A DNA stretch of 64,000 nucleotides from Dorea_D hominis. GTDB taxonomy: Bacteria > Bacillota > Clostridia > Lachnospirales > Lachnospiraceae. The stretch is from contig NZ_JACOOY010000003.1 of assembly GCF_014287705.1 (NCBI RefSeq), positions 62,001-126,000 on the forward strand, written 5' to 3'. The notes beneath the pieces are model-generated. The model did no database searches, was not told the origin of the DNA, and saw only the letters and a list, made by a program, of their open reading frames with translations. Below, piece by piece: positions 25,431 through 33,985 of this stretch. The position numbers were made by a program, and so were the translations under genes. Position 1 is the first letter of the stretch. The number at the start of each line of letters is the position of its first letter.

Positions 25431-26771
25431 ATGAAGCACGGAAAAAAACACGGACAGAGAAGCTTCAGCAGAGGCTTCTGGCAGACGGGCTGTACAGAGA
25501 TATTTGAATGTATTTCTTATTATATGGGCAAATCTCTGATCCTGATTTTTACAACTGCATCTGTAGCGCAGGGTGGACTGGGCTTGACTGCGGCGCAGGG
25601 GGCGGCATTACAATCATTGTTTATTGCTTTTGCATTTTTCGGGCCTCTGGTCGGCGGAGCGATAACAGACCGCTGGCTGGGTGCGAGATATGCGACACCA
25701 ATTGGTATGGTGCTGGTCGGAATCGGATACTGGTGCGGCTCTATGGCAAGATCTGTGACGCTTGTATATGTCATGATATTTTTCGTGTGTGCCGGGCGGA
25801 GCCTGTTTCAAGTCAGTGCGATGCTGGGGCGGATCGTGGTTGACAAAGACCGGATGGATGCGGCATATTCAATCCGCTATACATTAATGAATGTAGGCGG
25901 TTTTCTGGGAACATTTTCTCTTGGAATCTTATATAAAGATGTATTTGCAGTGAACGGCGTCTTTGGGTTTTCAGCATGTTTCCGTGTGGCAGCATGTGCC
26001 ATGTTCCTTGGAACAATCTGGTTTATCAGTGGATGGAGAAAGATCGGTGAGGTTGGGAAACGACCGTTCAAGACAGAGAAAACAGCAGAAGAAAAGAACT
26101 GGGAAAAGGAAAAACTTCCGGTTACGGCAATCGAAAAGAAACGGATTGGCGCAATCTTTCTTGTGTCCGGATTTTCTGTTATTTTCTGGATGCTGTGGGA
26201 TCTTGCATATCTGCCGGCATACTATTACTGGACAAAATATATGGATTGGACGATAGCAGGATATGAGATACCGGTGAGCTGGTTTGATTCCAGTAATTCG
26301 CTGTTCTGTGTCATATTAGGACCTGTAATGGCAGGAGTATGGCTTAGACTTTCCAGAAGGCCGGAAGGGGATATGAGCCTGTTCCGGAAGACAGGGATCG
26401 CATTGTTTCTTCTTGGGCTGGCATATCTGTATTATGCAGTTCTCGATATTGTCCGGGGAAATGGAAAACCATCTGCTGTATGGCTGATATTTTTCACATT
26501 TACGCTGACACTGGGGGAAATGTTTTTTGCGCCGCTCGGACATGCATTTATCAGTAAATATGCACCGAGCAGGTATCTGTCAACAATGATGGCGGTGTGG
26601 GGACTGGCAATTTTCCTTGCATCATTATGTTATGGAAAAGTTTACGGACGTTTGTTTGAAAGCGGACTGCCTTTCACAAAGGTCTGCGTGGGGATTACCG
26701 TGACGGCAGTGGCAGCGGGGTTAATACTTTTTATGTTGGACAAACGGCTGTCCGGTCTGGTTAAAGAATAA
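25431..26771 (+). CDS. MFS transporter resembling proton-dependent oligopeptide (POT/PTR2) carriers
   Basis: 446 residues with about 12 membrane helices. The opening FWQTGCTEIFECISYYMGKSL recalls the POT motif EFCERFSYYG, followed by the MFS loop GPLVGGAITDRWLGARY. Classic POT proton-coupling residues (ExxER) are altered: the sequence has EIFEC, so the Arg is missing and drive or substrate may differ. The nearby LysR regulator and the M18 aminopeptidase downstream would fit peptide uptake and digestion. GGAG ribosome site 9 nt before ATG. Confidence 0.75.
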   Translation: MKHGKKHGQRSFSRGFWQTGCTEIFECISYYMGKSLILIFTTASVAQGGLGLTAAQGAALQSLFIAFAFFGPLVGGAITDRWLGARYATPIGMVLVGIGYWCGSMARSVTLVYVMIFFVCAGRSLFQVSAMLGRIVVDKDRMDAAYSIRYTLMNVGGFLGTFSLGILYKDVFAVNGVFGFSACFRVAACAMFLGTIWFISGWRKIGEVGKRPFKTEKTAEEKNWEKEKLPVTAIEKKRIGAIFLVSGFSVIFWMLWDLAYLPAYYYWTKYMDWTIAGYEIPVSWFDSSNSLFCVILGPVMAGVWLRLSRRPEGDMSLFRKTGIALFLLGLAYLYYAVLDIVRGNGKPSAVWLIFFTFTLTLGEMFFAPLGHAFISKYAPSRYLSTMMAVWGLAIFLASLCYGKVYGRLFESGLPFTKVCVGITVTAVAAGLILFMLDKRLSGLVKE

Positions 26772-26814
26772 ATATTATAATAATCTGAAATTTGATATGA
26801 GAGAGGAACAAAAA

Positions 26815-27678
26815 ATGAGCAGTATGTGGAAATATAAATATTTTATAGATGTAGTAGAAAATAAAAGCTTTACAAAAGCGGGGACGATTAATTATGTATC
26901 GCAGACTGCGATTAGTCAGAATATTTCATCACTGGAGAAGAGCATCGGGGGAAAGCTTTTAAACCGTGGAAACGGAGAAATCATACTGACCGAGATTGGG
27001 GAAGTTGTGTACAAGCGCGCAAAAGAGATTCTGTCTCTGGAACAGCAGATGATCCGGGAAGTGGAGCATGTTAAAAATAAAGGATTGCTTCTGGTTGGAA
27101 TAGACAGTGCAATCAATAAGCGTATGTGGATGATGGTAGAGAATGTCTATGAGACTTATTTTTCAGATTGTCCGATTGTTTTTACGAAAGTAGATTGCGC
27201 GATGGGAGCCTTGATGCTGGAGAGCAGGGATCTGGATGTATTTGTTGGATATCCGACAGAAGTTCTCAGGCGGATTCCGGCAATTGAGAAAAAAGAATTG
27301 TGCCATCAGTCGGTAGGTATATACGTTGGGAAGCAGACGACCATTCCTTATGGCGAGATTTCTCTGGATGAATTAAAAAATCATCTTTACTATCGCGCAA
27401 ACCAGTACGGCGTCAGCTTACAGGAAGAAGCAGAAGAATATCTGAAGGGATCCTGTCCGATCATAGAGACTGGTAATGTGGAGACGATGAAACTGAAAGT
27501 CGAATTTAATGATGGCTTTGCTTTTGTAGACAGAGATTATTTTTATCGGAATGACGGTGAGATCAGGAATTTAAAAAATTATGAAAAAGAATGTGTGTTA
27601 AAGATGTATTATAAAGCGGACTGTAATAAAAGGACAGCATTTGAATTTATGGAAAAATTGAGAGAAGAATTAAAATAA
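26815..27678 (+). CDS. LysR-family transcriptional regulator
   Basis: 287 residues. The N-terminal winged helix reads FIDVVENKSFTKAGTINYVSQTAISQNISSLEKS-like text in two halves around residues 10-40, as in LysR proteins, and the rest is an effector-binding domain. ATG 26815 is chosen because AGAGG lies 8 nt upstream; an earlier in-frame ATG at 26797 overlaps that ribosome site. LysR genes are usually divergent from their targets, but this one follows the transporter in the same direction after 43 bp, so it may control the transporter or the M18 peptidase. The ligand is unknown. Confidence 0.9.
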   Translation: MSSMWKYKYFIDVVENKSFTKAGTINYVSQTAISQNISSLEKSIGGKLLNRGNGEIILTEIGEVVYKRAKEILSLEQQMIREVEHVKNKGLLLVGIDSAINKRMWMMVENVYETYFSDCPIVFTKVDCAMGALMLESRDLDVFVGYPTEVLRRIPAIEKKELCHQSVGIYVGKQTTIPYGEISLDELKNHLYYRANQYGVSLQEEAEEYLKGSCPIIETGNVETMKLKVEFNDGFAFVDRDYFYRNDGEIRNLKNYEKECVLKMYYKADCNKRTAFEFMEKLREELK

Positions 27679-27778
27679 CCTTACCTTATTATGAGATAAG
27701 TTTTTGACGTTGGTATTTGTCCTCCCGAAACAGTAGAATAGTCTTATAAGATTGATACTTCAAGGAGGACAAACGAAC

Positions 27779-29176
27779 ATGGAGCGTAAAAACATGTGGG
27801 AAGGATATTCGGAGGCAGAACTGAAAGAATTAGAAGCGGTGAATGCCCGTTACAGAGAATGTCTGGACGTTGCCAAGACAGAGAGAGAATGTGTAAAACT
27901 TACTCGCAGACTGGCAGAAGAACAGGGCTATCAGAACCTGAAAACATTTATCGAAAATGGCACATCTTTAAAAGCCGGAGACAAAGTGTATGCAGAATGT
28001 ATGGGGAAAACAATTGTCTTATTCCAGATCGGTAAAGAACCGATGGAAAAGGGAATGAACATTCTGGGTGCACATGTGGATTCTCCGCGTCTGGATGTAA
28101 AACAGAATCCATTATATGAGGATTCTCAGTTAGCATATCTGGATACGCATTATTATGGCGGTATCAAAAAATACCAGTGGGTAACAATTCCGCTGGCTCT
28201 GCATGGTGTATTTGCAAAGAAAGACGGAACAGTACAGGAAGTTTCAATTGGGGAAAAGAAAGAAGATCCTGTATTCGTTATTTCTGATCTGTTGATTCAT
28301 ATTTCACAGGAACAGTTAGAGAAAAAAGCATCTGTTGTGATCGAAGGCGAAGGTCTTGATCTGCTGATCGGTTCTAAACCGGTACTTGGGGACAGCAGGG
28401 AAGAGAAAGAAGCCAAAGCGTCCGTTAAGAATATGGTGCTTGATTATCTGAAAAAAGAATACGGTGTGGATGAAGAGGATTTCCTTTCTGCCGAACTGGA
28501 AGTCGTACCGGCAGGAGAATCCAGAGAGTGCGGTCTGGACCGTAGCATGATCTTAGGATACGGACAGGACGACAGAGTCTGCGCATTCCCGTCTCTTTTT
28601 GCAATGTTTGAGACGGAGGAGCCGGAGAAGACAACCTGCTGTATTTTAGTAGATAAGGAAGAAATCGGAAGTGTGGGGGCTACCGGTATGCATTCCAGAT
28701 TCTTTGAAGATACAGTTGCCGAGGTGGTTGCCCTGACAGGAGGAAATGCACTCCATGTAAGACGTGCACTTGGTAACTCTGCAATGCTGTCATCTGATGT
28801 AAGTGCAGCATTTGATCCATTGTATGCAGATGCATTTGAAAAGAAAAATTCTGCTTATTTCGGAAAGGGAATTGTATTGAACAAGTATACCGGAAGCCGC
28901 GGAAAGAACAATGCCAGTGACGCAAGTGCAGAATATCTGGCACAGGTTCGTCATGTGTTTGATGAAAACGGAGTCGGATTCCAGACTGCAGAGATGGGAC
29001 GTATCGATCTTGGCGGCGGTGGAACCATCGCATATATTATGGCAAACTATGGTATGCGTGTGCTTGACAGCGGTGTGGCAGTAATGTCTATGCATGCACC
29101 TTGGGAACTGACAAGCAAAGCTGATATTTATGAGTCTTACAAGGCTTATAGAGCATTCTTAAAAGATATGAGATAA
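27779..29176 (+). CDS. M18-family aminopeptidase
   Basis: 465 residues. GAHVDSPR supplies the metal ligand His99 with Asp101; DKEEIGS carries the catalytic and metal Glu pair; and MHAPWELTSKAD near the end gives the last His ligand. M18 enzymes are cytosolic zinc or cobalt aminopeptidases that release acidic or neutral N-terminal residues as part of peptide recycling. ATG 27779 is placed by GGAGG. It may finish digestion of peptides imported by the POT-like carrier two genes upstream. Confidence 0.92.
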   Translation: MERKNMWEGYSEAELKELEAVNARYRECLDVAKTERECVKLTRRLAEEQGYQNLKTFIENGTSLKAGDKVYAECMGKTIVLFQIGKEPMEKGMNILGAHVDSPRLDVKQNPLYEDSQLAYLDTHYYGGIKKYQWVTIPLALHGVFAKKDGTVQEVSIGEKKEDPVFVISDLLIHISQEQLEKKASVVIEGEGLDLLIGSKPVLGDSREEKEAKASVKNMVLDYLKKEYGVDEEDFLSAELEVVPAGESRECGLDRSMILGYGQDDRVCAFPSLFAMFETEEPEKTTCCILVDKEEIGSVGATGMHSRFFEDTVAEVVALTGGNALHVRRALGNSAMLSSDVSAAFDPLYADAFEKKNSAYFGKGIVLNKYTGSRGKNNASDASAEYLAQVRHVFDENGVGFQTAEMGRIDLGGGGTIAYIMANYGMRVLDSGVAVMSMHAPWELTSKADIYESYKAYRAFLKDMR

Positions 29177-29473
29177 GGATGTATTTAAGAGGTATTCTTC
29201 GTTGTTTTGTATGGCAGAGAAACTGAAAAGGGCTGGTTTTTTCCAATGCCATGATCCCTCCAGATGATTTCCCTTTTCAGTTTCAAAATCTGCAAAACGG
29301 AAAGTTTATAGACATATTAACGAAAATAATTGGAATAGATGATAAAAAGTTGTGCGATATTCCTATTAAAAATTAGATTGTAATAAAATCTTAACATTTT
29401 TCTGTCAGAATCATAAAAAAATCATGAAAAATGACGAATGTTCACTAAAAAAATAAATAAAAAAATCGAATTT
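29177..29473. other. Non-coding gap with a long hairpin and no clear gene
   Basis: A hairpin is formed by GAAACTGAAAAGGG (29219-29232) and CCCTTTTCAGTTTC (29271-29284), 14 bp perfect with a 38-nt loop. No T run follows on either strand, so it is not a standard terminator. The rest is very AT-rich. An ATG at 29438 opens a frame into atpB, but it lacks a ribosome site and the frame would have to run through a hairpin and a promoter, so it is not taken as coding. Confidence 0.5.
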
Positions 29474-29502
29474 AAAAGCAGTCTCTTATTGAGGCTGCTT
29501 TT
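29474..29502 (+). terminator. Small hairpin with T tail just before the atp promoter
   Basis: AAAAGCAGtCTC (29474-29485) pairs with GAGgCTGCTTTT (29491-29502) around a 5-nt loop and ends in TTTTATT. It would shield the atp promoter from upstream read-through. Confidence 0.6.
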
Positions 29503-29503
29503 A

Positions 29504-29535
29504 TTGACAAATGGGAAAAATAGAACTAATATAAT
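29504..29535 (+). promoter_or_regulatory. Promoter of the ATP synthase operon
   Basis: Perfect TTGACA (29504-29509). A -10 is available as TAATAT at 29527-29532 (17-bp spacer) or the overlapping perfect TATAAT at 29530-29535 (20 bp). It lies directly after the hairpin and 29 bp before the proposed atpB start. Confidence 0.78.
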
Positions 29536-29563
29536 CAAAAAATTCAGGAAGGAAGGGGATCAT

Positions 29564-30250
29564 ACGGAAGATTTAACAAAGGCTCTCATAGAGGAATTGA
29601 ACTGCAAAACAGTATTTACAATTCCGGTCTTTGGTGGGATCGCAGTAGACGAAGGCGTTGTCGTAACATGGATCATCATGACGATACTGGCATTACTTTC
29701 GATTCTTTTTGTGCGAAACCTCAAAGTGGAGAATCCGGGAAAAGTTCAGCTTGCTTTAGAATCTGTGATCGAATGGGGCGAGAACTTTTTCAAAGACATC
29801 ATAGGGGAAGAAAACAAACGTTACATACCCTGGTTAATGACAGTTGCACTGTATCTTGCATGTGCGAATCTGATTGGACTTTTTGGATTTAAACCACCGA
29901 CAAAAGATTTGAACATTACAGCGGGACTTGCAATTATGAGTATGCTGCTGATTGAATACAGTGGAATCCATAAAAACGGTGTAAAGCACTGGTGTGGACA
30001 TTTCGCCAAACCGGTACCGCTTGTAGCACCAATCATGATATTGGAAATATTTATCCGTCCACTGTCATTATGTATGCGACTGTTTGGTAATATGCTTGGC
30101 GGATTTGTAGTTATGGAATTAGTTGAACAGGTAGTACCACTTTTTGTTCCGATACCGCTTAGTTTTTACTTTGATATCTTTGACGGATTATTACAGGCAT
30201 ATGTGTTTGTATTTTTAACAGGATTATTTATGAATGAAGAAATGGAATAA
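29564..30250 (+). CDS. atpB: ATP synthase Fo subunit a (apparent ACG start)
   Basis: Subunit a of the proton-driven F1Fo ATP synthase, about 229 residues with five to six membrane helices. The essential half-channel helix is present as RPLSLCMRLFGNMLGG with the conserved Arg, and ELNCKTVFTIPVFGG is a typical N-terminus. The start is a problem. Between the promoter (29504-29535) and the conserved region there is no ATG or GTG in frame. GGAAGGGG (29551-29558) is a good ribosome site and lies 5 nt before ACG at 29564, one base from ATG. The alternative is TTG at 29597, with a poorly spaced site. An ATG at 29438 lies upstream of the promoter. I infer ACG 29564. Confidence 0.85.
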   Translation, partial: TEDLTKALIEELNCKTVFTIPVFGGIAVDEGVVVTWIIMTILALLSILFVRNLKVENPGKVQLALESVIEWGENFFKDIIGEENKRYIPWLMTVALYLACANLIGLFGFKPPTKDLNITAGLAIMSMLLIEYSGIHKNGVKHWCGHFAKPVPLVAPIMILEIFIRPLSLCMRLFGNMLGGFVVMELVEQVVPLFVPIPLSFYFDIFDGLLQAYVFVFLTGLFMNEEME

Positions 30251-30270
30251 AGAAAAGGAGATTTAAGATT

Positions 30271-30498
30271 ATGACAGGAACAATTATTGCAATTGGAGCA
30301 GCAGTAGCAGTATTAACAGGTGTTGGAGCCGGTGTAGGTATCGGTATTGCAACAGGTAAAGCAGTAGATGCAGTAGCAAGACAGCCGGAAGCAGAGGGCA
30401 AGATCAGTAAGAACCTGATTCTTGGTTGTGCACTTGCAGAGGCAACCGCTATTTATGGTTTCATCATTGGACTTCTGATTATCTTCTTCTTGAAATAA
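30271..30498 (+). CDS. atpE: ATP synthase Fo subunit c
   Basis: 75 residues, two membrane helices joined by the polar ARQPE loop. The ion-binding carboxylate is the Glu of CALAEATAIYG in helix 2. Sodium-type c subunits carry Gln in helix 1 and Glu-Ser in helix 2; here the matching positions read GVGIGIATG and Glu-Ala, so the ring should carry protons rather than sodium. This reading follows comparison with the Acetobacterium/Ilyobacter pattern. Strong AAGGAG site. Third position in the atpBEFHAGDC order used by most Firmicutes. Confidence 0.97.
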   Translation: MTGTIIAIGAAVAVLTGVGAGVGIGIATGKAVDAVARQPEAEGKISKNLILGCALAEATAIYGFIIGLLIIFFLK

Positions 30499-30536
30499 GG
30501 CGTATAAAAGAACGAAAGAAAGGCAGGTAATAAGAA

Positions 30537-31031
30537 GTGCTGAGATTAGATTTTAATCTGGTTCTTACCATGATCAACCTCGTGGTTCTCTACCTCATCC
30601 TGCGTAAGTTTTTATTTCGCCCACTGATGAACATTATGGAACAGAGAAGAACGATGATCGCAGACGGACTTCAGCATGCAGAAGATACAAAGAAAGAAGC
30701 TTACGCATTGAAAAGTCAGTATGAGTCAGCTCTTGGCGGGGCAAAAGAAGAATCAACCCGGATCATCGGTCAGGCAAAGAAAGATGCAAAAGCAGAATAC
30801 GACCGTATTCTGGATGAGGCAGATCAGGCAGCAGGCAAACTCATGAAGGATGCCAGAGAGACGATTGATCTGGAGAAAGAAAAGACACTGAGAGACATGC
30901 AGTCAGAAGTTGCCGCTCTTGCAGTAAGTGCTGCAAAAAAAATGGTAAAACAGCAATATGGGGCGGATGCAGATCAGGCGGCATATGACCAATTTCTGAA
31001 AGAAGCAGGTGACGCCCATGACGACAAATAA
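30537..31031 (+). CDS. atpF: ATP synthase Fo subunit b
   Basis: 164 residues. A single N-terminal membrane helix (FNLVLTMINLVVLYLIL) is followed by a long charged coiled coil, the peripheral stalk that joins subunit a to the delta/alpha top. The start is GTG at 30537. It overlaps atpH by 14 bp. Confidence 0.95.
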   Translation: MLRLDFNLVLTMINLVVLYLILRKFLFRPLMNIMEQRRTMIADGLQHAEDTKKEAYALKSQYESALGGAKEESTRIIGQAKKDAKAEYDRILDEADQAAGKLMKDARETIDLEKEKTLRDMQSEVAALAVSAAKKMVKQQYGADADQAAYDQFLKEAGDAHDDK

Positions 31032-31554
31032 AAAAGAAAATGCCGGATTCTACTCCATGCCGGCAATCCGTTATGCACATGTACTTTCAGAACTTGGGAT
31101 TTCCGGGGCAGCAGTTGAAGAGACAGAAGAAATTCTGGAGCAGACAAAAGAGTTGAAGGAAATCCTGGAACATCCGGTTATTACTAAAGAAAATAAACAT
31201 GATATCATCGACCGGATATTTCCGGAAGAAATGAAGAATTTTCTGAAGGTTGTCGTAGATAACGGAAAAGTAGATATCGTCATGGAGATCTTCGGCGCAT
31301 ACGAAGAGCTGGAGAAAAAAAGAGCAAAGATCGCGACAGCAAAATTACGATATGTAACGCTTCCGTCCGAAGAACAGAAGAAAAAGATGGAAACATTTAT
31401 ATGTAAAACATTTGCGGCAGATGGCGTGAGCTGGGAAATGAAAGAAGATCCGGAACTGCTTGGCGGCTTCATACTCCTTGTTGATGGAAAGGAATATGAT
31501 TACAGCATGGCAGGACGTCTGAACCGCTTAGAGCAGACATTAATGCGGAGGTGA
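31018..31554 (+). CDS. atpH: ATP synthase F1 subunit delta
   Basis: 178 residues of the OSCP/delta family: an N-terminal helical domain (AIRYAHVLSELGIS) and a C-terminal strand-rich end (DPELLGGFILLVDGKEYDYS) carrying the family signature. It connects subunit b with the top of F1. ATG 31018 is preferred because AGGTGA lies 6 nt upstream; an in-frame GTG at 31009 is possible. Overlaps atpF by 14 bp. Confidence 0.93.
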   Translation: MTTNKKENAGFYSMPAIRYAHVLSELGISGAAVEETEEILEQTKELKEILEHPVITKENKHDIIDRIFPEEMKNFLKVVVDNGKVDIVMEIFGAYEELEKKRAKIATAKLRYVTLPSEEQKKKMETFICKTFAADGVSWEMKEDPELLGGFILLVDGKEYDYSMAGRLNRLEQTLMRR

Positions 31555-31559
31555 AAATA

Positions 31560-33065
31560 GTGAGTACAATAAGCTCAGATGAGATTATCTCGATCCTGAA
31601 AGAAGAGATTGAGAATTATGATGAAATATGCAAAGACCAGGAAGTCGGCACAGTCATCTCTGTCGGCGACGGTATCGCCTCCATTTATGGAATTGACCAT
31701 GCAATGTATGGCGAGATCGTAACTCTGGAAAATGGATTAAAAGGAATGGTGCAGGACATCAAACAGAATGAAATCAGCTGTATCCTGTTCGGTGATGATG
31801 CTGAAGTAAAACAGGGAACAAAAGTTGTCCGTACCGGTAAAAAGGCAGGTATTCCGGTAGGAGAAGCATACATTGGACGTATTGTAGATCCGCTGGGAGC
31901 GCCGATAGATGGAAAAGGTGAGATCGAGGCAACCGAGTACCGCCCGATCGAGCAGGAAGCGCCGGGAATCGTAGACCGTAAATCGGTAAGCGTACCGCTG
32001 GAAACAGGAATCTTATCGATTGACTCCATGTTCCCAATCGGACGTGGACAGCGTGAACTTATCATCGGTGACAGACAGACCGGTAAGACTTCGATTGCAA
32101 TGGATGCGATCCTGAACCAGAAAGGAAAAGACTGTATCTGTATTTATGTAGCGATCGGTCAGAAAGCATCAACGGTAGCACAGCTTGTAAATACATTAAA
32201 GAAACACGATGCACTGGATTACACGACCGTATTTTGTTCGACAGCAAGTGAGTGTGCACCGATGCAGTATATCGTTCCATATTCCGCAACTGCACTTGCA
32301 GAGTATTTCATGTATAAAGGAAAAGACGTATTGATCGTTTATGATGATCTGTCCAAACATGCAGTAGCGTACCGTGCGATCTCACTGCTTCTTGGAAGAT
32401 CTCCGGGACGTGAGGCTTATCCGGGAGATGTCTTCTATCTACATTCCAGACTTCTGGAGCGAAGCAGCAGACTGAGTGAGGAAGCCGGTGGCGGCTCGAT
32501 CACGGCACTGCCGATCATCGAGACGCAGGCAGGAGATGTATCTGCATATATTCCGACCAACGTTATTTCTATTACAGACGGACAGATTTTCCTGGAGAGT
32601 GCGCTCTTTAATGCAGGTATGCGTCCGGCGGTCAATGTTGGACTTTCCGTATCCCGTGTAGGTGGTGCGGCGCAGACAAAAGCGATGAAGAAGGCAAGTG
32701 GAAGTATCCGTATCGATCTTGCGCAGGCAAGAGAAATGGAGTCCTTTACACAGTTCAGTTCAGATCTGGATGATGCGACAAAAGCACAGCTGAAATACGG
32801 AAGTACACTGACAGAGCTTCTGAAACAGCCACTGGGACGTCCGTTGAAACTGCATGAACAGGTAATTACGTTATGCGTGGCAACGCACCATCTGATGATG
32901 GATGTGGAAGATGCGAAAGTCAAAGAGTTCCAGATGGATATGCTGGCATATTTTGACCAAGAACATCCGGAGATCGGACAGGCAATCGAAGAGAAGAAAG
33001 TACTGGATGACGAACTGACAGAACAGATTATTGAGGTAGCTAAAAAGTTCAAAGAAAATAGATAA
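31560..33065 (+). CDS. atpA: ATP synthase F1 subunit alpha
   Basis: 501 residues. P-loop GDRQTGKTS near residue 171, arginine finger region (SVSRVGGAAQTKAMK) and C-terminal helical domain are intact. It binds non-catalytic nucleotide and supplies the Arg to the beta catalytic site. GTG 31560 is chosen because GGAGGTGA lies 6 nt upstream; an in-frame GTG at 31551 is part of that ribosome site. It overlaps nothing but begins 5 bp after atpH. Confidence 0.96.
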   Translation: MSTISSDEIISILKEEIENYDEICKDQEVGTVISVGDGIASIYGIDHAMYGEIVTLENGLKGMVQDIKQNEISCILFGDDAEVKQGTKVVRTGKKAGIPVGEAYIGRIVDPLGAPIDGKGEIEATEYRPIEQEAPGIVDRKSVSVPLETGILSIDSMFPIGRGQRELIIGDRQTGKTSIAMDAILNQKGKDCICIYVAIGQKASTVAQLVNTLKKHDALDYTTVFCSTASECAPMQYIVPYSATALAEYFMYKGKDVLIVYDDLSKHAVAYRAISLLLGRSPGREAYPGDVFYLHSRLLERSSRLSEEAGGGSITALPIIETQAGDVSAYIPTNVISITDGQIFLESALFNAGMRPAVNVGLSVSRVGGAAQTKAMKKASGSIRIDLAQAREMESFTQFSSDLDDATKAQLKYGSTLTELLKQPLGRPLKLHEQVITLCVATHHLMMDVEDAKVKEFQMDMLAYFDQEHPEIGQAIEEKKVLDDELTEQIIEVAKKFKENR

Positions 33066-33077
33066 GCAGGTGAAAAT

Positions 33078-33977
33078 ATGTCGAATGCAAAAGAAATCAA
33101 AGAACGAATGGGCAGCATTCAGGAGACAAAAAAGATCACCAATGCCATGTATCTGATCTCTTCTTCCAAGATGAAACAGGCAAAGAAAAAACTGTCAGAT
33201 ACGGAACCATTTTTCTATAGGATGCAGGCAGAGATTGCCCGAATCTTAAGACACGTTCCGGATATGCACAGCCAGTTTTTTGATCAGAGGGAAGAGAAGA
33301 AACCGGAAGACAGGAAAATCGGCTACATTGTAGTCACCGCAGATAAAGGGCTTGCCGGAGCTTATAACCATAATGTACTTCGCATGGTGGAAGAGAAAAT
33401 AAAAGGACCGGGACAGCATAAGTTATTTGTATTAGGTGAACTGGGACGGCAGTATTTTGCAAAGCGTACAGATGTGGAGCTGGATATGAGTTTCCGGTAT
33501 ACCGTACAGAATCCGACGCTGTACCGTTCCAGAACGATCACCAGTGAGATGATCGGACAGTTCCGGAGCGGAGAGCTGGACGAAGTTTATGTGATTTATA
33601 CCCGCATGGTAAATGCAATGCAGGTAGAAACAGATACAGTAAAACTTCTGCCGCTTCACAAGGCAGATTTCCTTCCGAAGGAAACATTGAACGCACTTGC
33701 AGATGTCTATCAGGAAGGTATGGTGTTCTATCCATCCACACACAGTGTGATGGCAAATATTGTGCCGAATTATATTAATGGTATGATCTATGGCTGTCTG
33801 GTTGAATCTTACTGCAGTGAGCAGAATTCCAGAATGCAGGCGATGCAGAATGCGACAGACAGTGCCACAAAGATGCTGGATGAGTTAAATATAACTTATA
33901 ACCGTGTGCGCCAGGCCGATATCACACAGGAACTGACTGAGGTTATCGGCGGAGCGAATGCACAGAAAAGGAAGTGA
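33078..33977 (+). CDS. atpG: ATP synthase F1 subunit gamma
   Basis: 299 residues. The N-terminal helix (KEIKERMGSIQETKKITNAM) and C-terminal helix (NATDSATKMLDELNITYNR) form the rotating coiled-coil shaft inside the alpha-beta hexamer; ITADKGLAG-like sequence (VTADKGLAGAYN) is the family signature. Start follows AGGTGA. Confidence 0.96.
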   Translation: MSNAKEIKERMGSIQETKKITNAMYLISSSKMKQAKKKLSDTEPFFYRMQAEIARILRHVPDMHSQFFDQREEKKPEDRKIGYIVVTADKGLAGAYNHNVLRMVEEKIKGPGQHKLFVLGELGRQYFAKRTDVELDMSFRYTVQNPTLYRSRTITSEMIGQFRSGELDEVYVIYTRMVNAMQVETDTVKLLPLHKADFLPKETLNALADVYQEGMVFYPSTHSVMANIVPNYINGMIYGCLVESYCSEQNSRMQAMQNATDSATKMLDELNITYNRVRQADITQELTEVIGGANAQKRK

Positions 33978-33985
33978 TAAGCGCT

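Noticed and set aside
29438..29563. ATG 29438 as the start of atpB
   Set aside because: No ribosome site, very low-complexity Lys/Leu/Ile translation, and the stretch contains a terminator-like hairpin and the operon promoter.
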